A stretch of 64,000 nucleotides of DNA. Origin: an uncultured Pelagibacteraceae bacterium. GTDB taxonomy: Bacteria; Pseudomonadota; Alphaproteobacteria; Pelagibacterales; Pelagibacteraceae. The translations under genes were made by a program, and so were the position numbers. The notes below the pieces were generated by a model, which saw only the letters and a program-made list of their open reading frames with translations, ran no database searches and was not told the origin of the DNA. Shown piece after piece: positions 56,191-63,655 of the stretch (position 1 is its first letter; each line of letters opens with the position of its first letter). The stretch is taken from positions 62,001-126,000 of the forward strand of contig CACHQX010000002.1 of NCBI GenBank assembly GCA_902582235.1, in the 5' to 3' direction.

Positions 56191-56661
56191 ATGTCGCTTT
56201 ATTTAAATTCAAAGAAAATAATCAAAGAATGGACTGATTATAATGGCCATATGAACGTGGCTTATTATGTCTTAATTTTCGATTTGTTTGGTGCTGAAAT
56301 TTTAATGGACAAATTTCAAATGGGCGAGCAGTCAGCTAATAAAACAAAAAAAAGCACCATGGTGGTTGAGTCGCATATTACTTACAACCAAGAGGTAAAA
56401 GAGGGTGACGAGGTAGATGTAAATTTACTATATTTCGATCATGATAAAAAAAGGTTGCAATACAAGCTTGAAATGATTCATAAAGAAAAAAAATTTTTAG
56501 CATCTACCATTGAAATTTTATCTCTTTATGTTGATTTAGATCAAAGAAAAGTTTCAGAATTTGAGAACGAAAAAATAATAATTATGAAAGAATTTATTAA
56601 GAGTAACTCACAAAAATTTAAAAGTGATAATTTAATCTTTTCTAATAAATTAAAAAAATAA
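56191..56661 (+). CDS. Hotdog-fold acyl-CoA thioesterase, betainyl-CoA thioesterase-like
   Basis: A 156-residue 4HBT-type protein with EWTDYNGHMNVAYYVLIFD and VESHITYNQEVKEGDEVDV. This start closely resembles the thioesterase domain found with L-carnitine dehydrogenase, which releases glycine betaine from betainyl-CoA. That activity would suit the methylated-amine genes upstream, but no carnitine genes are in the window, so a general thioesterase is possible. Confidence 0.7.
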   Translation: MSLYLNSKKIIKEWTDYNGHMNVAYYVLIFDLFGAEILMDKFQMGEQSANKTKKSTMVVESHITYNQEVKEGDEVDVNLLYFDHDKKRLQYKLEMIHKEKKFLASTIEILSLYVDLDQRKVSEFENEKIIIMKEFIKSNSQKFKSDNLIFSNKLKK

Positions 56662-57231
56662 TTATATTTGGGAAGCTGTTCGTTTTACTTCCTCTAAAAA
56701 TTTTTCTCTTTTTTCTTTTGATACAAATGGAACTGCAAAGAATCTTTTATAAACAACGTCTGTTATCCCACAAATATTAAAAACCCCTCTTCTCAATCTT
56801 TTTGTTGGCATATTCAAAAAGAATGTTCTAATTGCAAATTGAGGTGATCCGTAAGTACAAAATACTACTGCCTTTTTTCCTTTTAAATTTCCAATAGGAT
56901 ATCCATAATTACCAAATAATTTTTTAAAACTAAAAGCCCATGGTGGAGAAAGAACTTTATCAATCCATCCCTCGACCATCGCCGGCATCCTGAAATTCCA
57001 TATGGGAGCAACAAGAACAATTACATCGCTTTTCTCAATTCTTTTTCTGTGGTCCAAAACAGTACTATCTGGTTCTTCTCCTGCAAAAATTGGATTGAAT
57101 TTTTCTTTATAAAGATCAACACAATCAACTTTATTACCTTTATCTTCTGAAGATTTTATAAAAGTATCCCTTATTGCTGCATTGAATGATTTATCGTTAT
57201 AATGCCCGTATATTAAAAAAATTTGTTTCAT
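56662..57231 (-). CDS. NAD(P)H-dependent flavin oxidoreductase (flavodoxin-2, MdaB/KefF type)
   Basis: A 189-residue flavodoxin-like fold with IYGHYNDKSFNAAI (FMN phosphate loop), VLVAPIWNFRMPAMVEGWIDKVLSPPWAF and FCTYGSPQFAIRTF. It transfers two electrons from NAD(P)H to quinones or other acceptors. Overlap of 4 bases with msrA (ATGA). Confidence 0.8.
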   Translation of the reverse strand: MKQIFLIYGHYNDKSFNAAIRDTFIKSSEDKGNKVDCVDLYKEKFNPIFAGEEPDSTVLDHRKRIEKSDVIVLVAPIWNFRMPAMVEGWIDKVLSPPWAFSFKKLFGNYGYPIGNLKGKKAVVFCTYGSPQFAIRTFFLNMPTKRLRRGVFNICGITDVVYKRFFAVPFVSKEKREKFLEEVKRTASQI

Positions 57232-57806
57232 TGTTGCCAGATATTTTCTAACCTACTCTCTCTACCACACCCTTTTTTATAAAGTAAGTAATTTATAAAA
57301 TTTGTTTGATAATAATTTTGGTGATAATCCTCTGCTGGATAAAATTTTTCAAATTTTTTAACAAAAGTTACAACTTTGTTATTAAAATCGTTTTCTATAG
57401 CTTTAATACTTTTTTCTATTAGCTTCTTTTGATTGTCGTTAATGTAGAATGCAGCAGATTTATAACTATAACCTTTGTCACAAAATTGACCTGCCGCATC
57501 AAAAGGATCAATATTTTTCCAAAAAACATTTAATAGTTCCTCATAACTGATCTTGTTTGTATCATATGTTATTTCAACTACTTCGATATGACCAGTATCA
57601 CCATAAGTCACCTCTTTATAAGTCGGATTAGGTTTTGTTCCCCCTGAGTAACCAGAGACAACATTGGTGACACCTTCTACCTTATCGAAAGACTCCTCCA
57701 TACACCAAAAACAACCGCCACCAAAATAAGTTTTTTTCAATTCTTGAGAATATGATTGGTTATTAAAAAAAAAAATAAAAATAAAAATGACAATAAAGTT
57801 ACGCAT
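57228..57806 (-). CDS. msrA: Exported peptide-methionine (S)-S-oxide reductase MsrA
   Basis: A 192-residue MsrA with a hydrophobic signal peptide (residues about 3-19) then catalytic Cys32 in GGGCFWCMEE and the family's VVSGYSGG, EVTYGDTGH and YHQNYYQTN blocks. It repairs methionine-S-sulfoxide in exported proteins. Together with the exported MsrB elsewhere in the window both stereoisomers can be repaired outside the cytoplasm. Confidence 0.9.
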   Translation of the reverse strand: MRNFIVIFIFIFFFNNQSYSQELKKTYFGGGCFWCMEESFDKVEGVTNVVSGYSGGTKPNPTYKEVTYGDTGHIEVVEITYDTNKISYEELLNVFWKNIDPFDAAGQFCDKGYSYKSAAFYINDNQKKLIEKSIKAIENDFNNKVVTFVKKFEKFYPAEDYHQNYYQTNFINYLLYKKGCGRESRLENIWQQ

Positions 57807-57820
57807 TAATTTTTAAACGT

Positions 57821-58285
57821 TTAGCTTTTTAAAGCTGGAAAAACAGGATTTACTTTTTGAAATATATTTTGATAGTCCTGTTTAATACAACGATTTGATA
57901 TATATTTCATTTTTGCATCTAAGGCTATTTTTTCCGCTGCGTCATTTTTAATTCCGTATTGAAGCCATAATACCTTTGCATTAATTTTTACTGCCTCGTT
58001 TGCTAAATCAGGAGTTTCATTTGAAGGTCTAAAAATATTAACAATATCTATAGGTATTTTTATATCTTCTAATTTTGAAAAAACTTTTTCACCATGGATA
58101 ATTTCACCTTCTGCAAAAGGATTTACTGGAATTACCCTATAACCAAATTCCTGCATATATTTCATTACAATGGTTGATGGTTTTCTTTTTAAGTTTTTTG
58201 GATCCTCTTTTTTTTTAAGAGAGCTTACACCCACCATGGCAATAGTTTTAGAATTTTTTAAAATGTCTTCAATTAATTTTGTCAT
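57821..58285 (-). CDS. CoA-binding domain protein (YccU-like)
   Basis: The product is a 154-residue Rossmann protein with SKTIAMVGVSSLKKKEDP near the start, IVNIFRPSNE, and the ligand-binding Cys in YISNRCIKQDYQ. Start at 58285 gives an ATGA overlap with the enoyl-CoA hydratase stop; a start 12 bases upstream is also open. Binds CoA or another adenine cofactor; role unknown. Confidence 0.75.
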   Translation of the reverse strand: MTKLIEDILKNSKTIAMVGVSSLKKKEDPKNLKRKPSTIVMKYMQEFGYRVIPVNPFAEGEIIHGEKVFSKLEDIKIPIDIVNIFRPSNETPDLANEAVKINAKVLWLQYGIKNDAAEKIALDAKMKYISNRCIKQDYQNIFQKVNPVFPALKS

Positions 58286-59055
58286 TTGTTTTTCCAATTA
58301 GGTTTCCTTTTTTCTAAAAATGCAGAAATTCCCTCTCTTGCATCCATTGACATCATATTCAATGTCATCATTTTACTTGTGTATGCGTAAGCTTTTTTTA
58401 GAGGCATTTCTAATTGTTTATAAAATGCTTTTTTTCCAATTTTGATTGATAAATTTGATTTTGCTGAAATTACTTTTGCGACTTCTAATACTTTTGAATT
58501 TAATTTATTTTTTGGAAAACAGTCATTTATTAAACCAATCTCTTTTGCATATCTTGCATTAATGGGTTCACCTGTTAACAACATTTTCATCATTCTTTTT
58601 TTTCCAATTTTTCTACTTACGGCAACCATTGGTGTGCTACAAAATAAACCTATATTTACTCCTGGGGTAGCGAATTTTGCATCTGTTGATGCATAGGCTA
58701 AGTCGCAACTTGCTGCGAGTTGACATCCTGCTGCAAATGCAGAACCATGGACTTTAGCAATAACAGGTTTTCTTCCTTCAACAATTTTAAGCATTAATTT
58801 TGAACAAAGATTAAATAATTTTAAGTATTTAGATCTCACTTTTAAATTTTTTACTTCTTTAAGATTATGACCTGCGCTAAAGCCTTTGCCATTTCCACTT
58901 AAAATTATTACTCGAGTCTTATTATCGTTTTCTAATTTTCTAAAAATATTTATTAAAATATTTAATGTTTTAAAGGACAAGGAATTATAAGTTTTGGGTT
59001 CGTTTATTATTATGTTTTTGATACCGAAACCATTATCTTTAACAATAACTGTCAT
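58282..59055 (-). CDS. Enoyl-CoA hydratase/isomerase family protein
   Basis: A crotonase-fold protein of about 257 residues using the ATG at 59055, one base after the preceding gene stop; a start 18 bases upstream would overlap that gene. Oxyanion motifs SGNGKGFSAGHNL and KVHGSAFAAGCQL are clear. The GFSAGHNL pattern and length fit the ECHDC3-like group, so acyl-CoA specificity is unclear. Confidence 0.8.
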   Translation of the reverse strand: MTVIVKDNGFGIKNIIINEPKTYNSLSFKTLNILINIFRKLENDNKTRVIILSGNGKGFSAGHNLKEVKNLKVRSKYLKLFNLCSKLMLKIVEGRKPVIAKVHGSAFAAGCQLAASCDLAYASTDAKFATPGVNIGLFCSTPMVAVSRKIGKKRMMKMLLTGEPINARYAKEIGLINDCFPKNKLNSKVLEVAKVISAKSNLSIKIGKKAFYKQLEMPLKKAYAYTSKMMTLNMMSMDAREGISAFLEKRKPNWKNK

Positions 59056-59056
59056 T

Positions 59057-59428
59057 CTATTTAAGCTCCCCATCTTCTCGCATTTTTGCTCTTATTTTAG
59101 TTGCTGATATTTTTTGGGTTTCCTCGTCTAATACTATCTCTTCGATTTTATAGCCCACTCCTCTTCCATAACATATATTTGTAATATTGGGGACTAGCAC
59201 TATTTTAAACCTTCCCTCATATTTTGGATTTAATCTATCTTCAATTTTCTTTTTTACTGTTTCAAAATCAAATGGATTATCATCTATGCCCTGAACATCT
59301 CGTATTTGAATACAAACTTGACCAGTCTTTTTAATTATTTCCTCAAACAGAGCATAATGTCCGTCATGAAAAGGCTGCCATCTTCCTAACATTTGTGCTG
59401 TTGGTTTTTTATTATCCCACTTATACAT
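59057..59428 (-). CDS. Small nucleotidyltransferase (HxGH family)
   Basis: A 123-residue cytidylyltransferase-fold protein with the nucleotide motif GRWQPFHDGH (His21, His24) and the second motif ISATKIRAKM near the end. It joins a nucleotide to a phosphorylated small molecule; the acceptor is not known. It overlaps the P-loop kinase gene by 8 bases, suggesting the kinase makes its substrate. Confidence 0.75.
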   Translation of the reverse strand: MYKWDNKKPTAQMLGRWQPFHDGHYALFEEIIKKTGQVCIQIRDVQGIDDNPFDFETVKKKIEDRLNPKYEGRFKIVLVPNITNICYGRGVGYKIEEIVLDEETQKISATKIRAKMREDGELK

Positions 59429-59843
59429 TTTTACTTAAATCTGTTAAAATTTTCTCAGCCCATTCCTTAGCATTTTGTGATGTAACATGAAAATCAAATT
59501 TTTCAGGTTTAACAAACATCTTATTTGTATCATCAAATCTTCCAGACTTAATTGTATCAACCCAAACTATATAGTCTGCAGGAAACAATTTACGTGCCTC
59601 AGGAGTAGGACATATAAAGTCAGCAATAACATTGTTGCCTTCATTCTTTAGTTTAAGTGCAAAATCTGACATTCTTTTTGCTTGCCTTTTTCTTCCTTCC
59701 TCGGAAAAATCCCAATCATTTGCTTCTTTTCTTACTTCATCAGCATTAAGTCTTTTTGCTTTAATTTTTTTGGCAAGTGCATCTGCAAGCGTTGTTTTGC
59801 CTGCGCCAGGTAAACCCATTATTAAAATTATTTTTAAATTCAT
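59421..59843 (-). CDS. P-loop kinase related to adenylylsulfate kinase
   Basis: A 140-residue kinase with Walker A GLPGAGKTTLA (10-20), NADEVRKEANDWDFSEEGR resembling the APS kinase lid region, and ADFICPTPEARKLF. The CysC-like fold does not prove APS as substrate. Its neighbours, a small nucleotidyltransferase and a methyltransferase, suggest activation of a phosphorylated small metabolite. Confidence 0.7.
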   Translation of the reverse strand: MNLKIILIMGLPGAGKTTLADALAKKIKAKRLNADEVRKEANDWDFSEEGRKRQAKRMSDFALKLKNEGNNVIADFICPTPEARKLFPADYIVWVDTIKSGRFDDTNKMFVKPEKFDFHVTSQNAKEWAEKILTDLSKNV

Positions 59844-59848
59844 ATTAA

Positions 59849-60478
59849 TTATTTTGTAACTTTATATATTCCTAGCCAAGCATTTACATCTTTGCTGGAT
59901 AAATAGTTTGATTTAAAAAATTCAAGTTTTTTCCATTTATCATCATCTATTAAATTATTGATCTTTTTATCAAAACCATAATCCTTATAAACACCAACAT
60001 TAATTGTAAAACAAATTAAACCGTTGTTTTTTGTAATTCTTATAAATTCATCTAAAGCATCAGGTTTGACATGCCCAAATGTAAATGTTCCAACGCAAAA
60101 TACTGAGTCAAATTTATCATCTTCGTATATCAATTTTTTGTTTAAATCGATCCTCTTTAAAGATTTGTAAAGACCTTGCGGCGCTAAATCTAACAATTTT
60201 TGTGATATATCAGCCCCATAAAAATTTTGGTAACCCATTTTTTTTAGCTCAACTGCAACTAAACCAGTTCCACAACCGGCATCAAATATTTCAATATTCT
60301 TATTCTTTTGATATTTATTGAATGTTTCAGAAGTTTCTTTCGGTCCAGTATAATTCCAAGCTTCCATATCTTTGTCATACTTATTATTTAGTGCCCACTC
60401 ATCATAATAAGCCGCTACATCCTCAACTTTCTTTAGAGTATGCAAAGGGATTCTATTTCCGATGTCTTTTTGGGCCAT
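59849..60478 (-). CDS. SAM-dependent methyltransferase
   Basis: A 209-residue class I methyltransferase with the SAM loop IFDAGCGTGLVAVELKK near 66-82 and YGADISQKLLDLA. It is the first gene of the leftward set with kinase and nucleotidyltransferase. It could methylate a small polar metabolite in that pathway. Substrate unknown. Confidence 0.8.
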   Translation of the reverse strand: MAQKDIGNRIPLHTLKKVEDVAAYYDEWALNNKYDKDMEAWNYTGPKETSETFNKYQKNKNIEIFDAGCGTGLVAVELKKMGYQNFYGADISQKLLDLAPQGLYKSLKRIDLNKKLIYEDDKFDSVFCVGTFTFGHVKPDALDEFIRITKNNGLICFTINVGVYKDYGFDKKINNLIDDDKWKKLEFFKSNYLSSKDVNAWLGIYKVTK

Positions 60479-60555
60479 TTTTTAAATTAATAAATTTATT
60501 TTTGTTAATTATATTTTATAGACACGCAAATTAAAAATAGATAATAATTCAGTAA

Positions 60556-61285
60556 ATGAATTTTTCTATAGAAATTGGGCCTAAAACAGATCTATCAACT
60601 CTGCCGGAATTAAAAGATGTCTATATAACAATGTTGCCAGGTGGGGATTTTAAAGAGACAGCAAATCAAGCTGTCCAACTAGTTAAGAAAGGCTTCAACC
60701 CTATCCCTCATTTTCCAGCAAGATCAATGGAGAATGAGCGCCAGTTAAAAGAGTATGTGAGCATCTGTAAAGATGGGGGGGGTTAAACAGGCTTTAATTA
60801 TTGGAGGGGGTCGTGAACCAGCTGGTAAATTTGATAGCTCATTTCAACTTTTAGAGACTGGTTATTTTGAGAAGATGAAGATAGGAATTGCTGGACATCC
60901 TGAGGGGAGTCCTGATATATCCGATTCAGATTTGGAAAAAGCTATGCAAGATAAAAAGCCTTATGCTGATTATATAGTAACTCAATGGTTACTTGATCCT
61001 CAGCCAATCATAGATTTTATTTCTAAACAAACAGTGCCAGTGCATGTTGGAATTACTGGGCCTCTAAAGATATCAAGCTTAATAAAATTTGCTAATATTG
61101 TAGGTGCAAAAAATTCCATAAATTTCCTTAAATCTAATTTTAGTAAGGCCCTAGATTTATTGAAACCTAAAGACCCAAATGATCTAATTGATAAATTAAA
61201 AGATCATACAGAACACTTCCATATTTATACATTTGGAGGACTTAAGGAAACAAACAAATGGTTAAAGGATAATAACTATGCCTAA
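60556..61285 (+). pseudogene. Methylenetetrahydrofolate reductase-like protein with a frameshift at a G8 run
   Basis: Frame one (60556-60786) starts MNFSIEIGPKTDLSTLP and ends just after KDGGG. Frame two (from 60773) continues VKQALIIGGGREPAG. Removing one G from the run 60775-60782 joins them into a 242-residue barrel related to MetF, with GIAGHPEGSPD in the right place. It overlaps a GcvT-like gene by 8 bases, so methyl-THF produced there could be oxidised here. Error, slippage and decay are all possible. Confidence 0.75.
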
Positions 61286-62726
61286 AAAAAAGAAAGTAAG
61301 TTCGAAAAAAAGAAAGCCAAAAAAAGTAGCTAAAGTAAAATCTAAGAAAGTCAGTAAGCCAATGTCAAAAGGCAGAATAATTGAGAAAGTAGATTATTCA
61401 AAAGTTTCTCATTCTACTGCTGTTGATCAATCTGATAGACATGTTCCATACAATTTAAGACAGAGTGGTCCAACTCAAGTTGAAATGTTAATTTCTACAA
61501 GAGTTAGAAAGTCTCCTTACTGGCATTTATCTATGAAAGCTGGATGTTGGAGAGCAACTGTTTACAATAGAATTTATCATCCACGGGGTTATGTAAGACC
61601 AGAAAAGGGTGGAGCGATGGTTGAATATGAGGCTATTAAAAAACATGTAACAATGTGGAATGTAGCAGTTGAAAGACAAATAAGAGTAAAAGGTCCAGAT
61701 GCTGAAAAATTTACAGACTACGTTATTACAAGAGATGCAACAAAAATTTCTCCGATGCGTGCTAGATATGTAATTTTATGTAATTACAAAGGTGGTGTCT
61801 TAAATGATCCTATTCTATTAAGAATATCTGAAGATGAATTTTGGTTTAGTTTATCGGATAGCGACATTGGTCTTTATCTGCAAGGTGTTAACGCTGATAA
61901 AAGATTTAATGTAGAAATTGATGAGATAGATGCATGTCCAGTTCAAATTCAAGGTCCAAAATCTAAGGCTTTGATGAATGATTTAATAGGAAATCAAGTT
62001 GATTTAGACAACATGCCTTTTTATGGATTAGCTGAAGCTAAAGTTGGAGGAAGAAGTTGTGTGATTTCACAATCAGGTTTTTCAGGTGAAGCTGGATATG
62101 AAATTTATTTAAGAAATGCAACTTTATATGCAGAGGATATGTGGAATGCAGTTTTAAAAGCTGGAAAAAAACACAATCTAATGGTTATCGCCCCAGCCCA
62201 CCACAGAAGAATACAAGCAGGTATTTTATCTTGGGGTCAAGACATGGATAACGAGCATAATCCATTTCAATGTAACTTAGGTTATCAAGTTTCATTATCT
62301 GGAAAAGGTGTTTGGGAGAAACAAGGAGACTATGTTGGTAAAGAAGCCTTAGAAAAAATGAAAAGTGAGATATCCTCTGGAGGAAAACCATACAAACTTC
62401 AGCTAGTAGGAATGGAACTAGGGGGAAAACCAATAGAAGAATATGCACCAGATTTTTGGTTAATCTCTGAGGATGGAAAAAATCCAGTAGGATTTGTTAC
62501 ATCACCTTGGTACCATCCTGAAAAAAAAACTAATATTGCAATGGGGTATGTGCCTTTCGATGGAACTTTGAATAAAAATGGATTTCCGATGGGTAAAGTA
62601 GGTAGAAAATTTAAAATTCATCTTCCAAAGAAATATTGTGAAAAAGGAAATGATCCAGTTGATGCTGTGATCGTTGATATACCTTTCACAGAGTCTTACA
62701 ATCCTAATACAAGAGAAGCTAAATAA
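61278..62726 (+). CDS. GcvT-like folate-dependent methyltransferase with Lys-rich N-terminal tail
   Basis: A 482-residue aminomethyltransferase-family protein, longer than GcvT and DmdA. The first 30 residues are mostly Lys, Ser, Arg and Val (MPKKKKVSSKKRKPKKVAKV), unusual for the family. The core has FTDYVITRDATKISPMRARYV, IQGPKSKALM and SGEAGYEIYLRNA. Paired with MTHFR it probably moves a methyl group from an unknown compound to tetrahydrofolate. A later ATG at residue 29 would remove the tail. A terminator follows. Confidence 0.75.
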   Translation: MPKKKKVSSKKRKPKKVAKVKSKKVSKPMSKGRIIEKVDYSKVSHSTAVDQSDRHVPYNLRQSGPTQVEMLISTRVRKSPYWHLSMKAGCWRATVYNRIYHPRGYVRPEKGGAMVEYEAIKKHVTMWNVAVERQIRVKGPDAEKFTDYVITRDATKISPMRARYVILCNYKGGVLNDPILLRISEDEFWFSLSDSDIGLYLQGVNADKRFNVEIDEIDACPVQIQGPKSKALMNDLIGNQVDLDNMPFYGLAEAKVGGRSCVISQSGFSGEAGYEIYLRNATLYAEDMWNAVLKAGKKHNLMVIAPAHHRRIQAGILSWGQDMDNEHNPFQCNLGYQVSLSGKGVWEKQGDYVGKEALEKMKSEISSGGKPYKLQLVGMELGGKPIEEYAPDFWLISEDGKNPVGFVTSPWYHPEKKTNIAMGYVPFDGTLNKNGFPMGKVGRKFKIHLPKKYCEKGNDPVDAVIVDIPFTESYNPNTREAK

Positions 62727-62731
62727 ATTAT

Positions 62732-62757
62732 AAAAAGGGGGTAATGCCCCTTTTTTT
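62732..62757 (+). terminator. Rho-independent terminator after the GcvT-like gene
   Basis: AAAAAGGGG (62732-62740) pairs with CCCCTTTTT (62747-62755) around a six-base loop, followed by further T. It lies 6 bases after the stop at 62726. Confidence 0.88.
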
Positions 62758-62775
62758 CTCATTTAGACTCATTAA

Positions 62776-62880
62776 ATGTCAAAATACTTTTTATTAATAA
62801 CATGTGTTATTATAGGTATTATTTTAATCATTTTTCCTTTATTAATTTCCTATTATGCTCAAAAAAAAAATAAAAAATAA
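62776..62880 (+). CDS. 34-residue single-helix membrane protein
   Basis: ATG at 62776, TAA at 62878-62880, with the next gene starting at 62881. MSKYFLLITC is followed by one hydrophobic helix to about residue 25 and a Lys-rich tail. The tail is encoded by an A10 run. No family; position directly abutting the YIP1-like gene supports it being real. Confidence 0.5.
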   Translation: MSKYFLLITCVIIGIILIIFPLLISYYAQKKNKK

Positions 62881-63426
62881 ATGTTTGGATTTTTTTTAGA
62901 ATTAGTTTTTAGATCGATAAAACTTGATAAAAAACTTTATAAGGAGGTAAAGACTTACTCCGAAGTTTCAATTTACTTTGCTGCTATTATAATGATACTA
63001 GATGGCGTTGCAGGAGCAATTGCTACTAATAATTTTTACAAAACTTCATTAACTCTCTCAGCATTAACTGCAGTATTAACATGGTTTTTTTGGGCGGTTT
63101 TGATATTTACAATCGGTGCCAAAATTTTTCCTGATAAAGATACCAAGGTCACCTTTAAAAAAATTTTAATTGCAGTAGGTATTGCTCATGCCCCTGGATT
63201 ACTAAGATTTATAGCATTGACACCTGATTTAGTAATGCCAATAATTTTCTTAACTCAATTTTGGATATTTGCCTCATTAATAATTTCAACTAAAGAGGTA
63301 TTAAATTTTAAATCAAATATTAAAGCGTTTGGAATAGTTTTTTTATCATTTTTGATATTAGCAATTTTATCTGTTTCTTTTGTGATGAGTAGGTTAAATA
63401 GTTTGCCTATTAGTAATATAACTTAA
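62881..63426 (+). CDS. YIP1-domain membrane protein
   Basis: A 181-residue protein with about five hydrophobic helices (around 30-50, 58-80, 96-118, 125-140, 150-172). The layout with AIIMILDGVAGAIA and FWAVLIFTIGAKIF resembles bacterial Yip1/YIF1-domain proteins. Function unknown. It ends tail to tail with the zinc-ribbon-like gene (4-base overlap). Confidence 0.65.
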   Translation: MFGFFLELVFRSIKLDKKLYKEVKTYSEVSIYFAAIIMILDGVAGAIATNNFYKTSLTLSALTAVLTWFFWAVLIFTIGAKIFPDKDTKVTFKKILIAVGIAHAPGLLRFIALTPDLVMPIIFLTQFWIFASLIISTKEVLNFKSNIKAFGIVFLSFLILAILSVSFVMSRLNSLPISNIT

Positions 63427-63572
63427 ATAGGAAATATAGTTTTAGAGATTTTACAAGAGTCACAAATTTTATATCCAAACATCAACAAATTTTGTGAAAC
63501 ACTTTCATCCTCATACCCACATTCTTCACAAAAATCATCAAGGTATTCGACATTATTTTTGTTCTCAATCAT
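63423..63572 (-). CDS. 49-residue zinc-ribbon-like protein
   Basis: ATG at 63572, TAA at 63423-63425. Two CxxC pairs, Cys15/Cys18 (CEEC) and Cys37/Cys40 (CDSC), at zinc-ribbon spacing, within a small acidic protein. No family name known to me. The gene sits between the YIP1-like gene and purE. Such proteins often bind nucleic acid or a protein partner. Confidence 0.6.
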   Translation of the reverse strand: MIENKNNVEYLDDFCEECGYEDESVSQNLLMFGYKICDSCKISKTIFPI

Positions 63573-63655
63573 TAACAGTTTTGTAAGTTGTCAATTTTGA
63601 AATTCATAAGTTTAGTTATATAATAATTATTATATATCTGATAATAAATACGTAA

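Noticed and set aside
62502-62762. Minus-strand frame over the GcvT-like gene end and terminator
   Set aside because: It crosses the terminator hairpin and has no family resemblance; antisense shadow.
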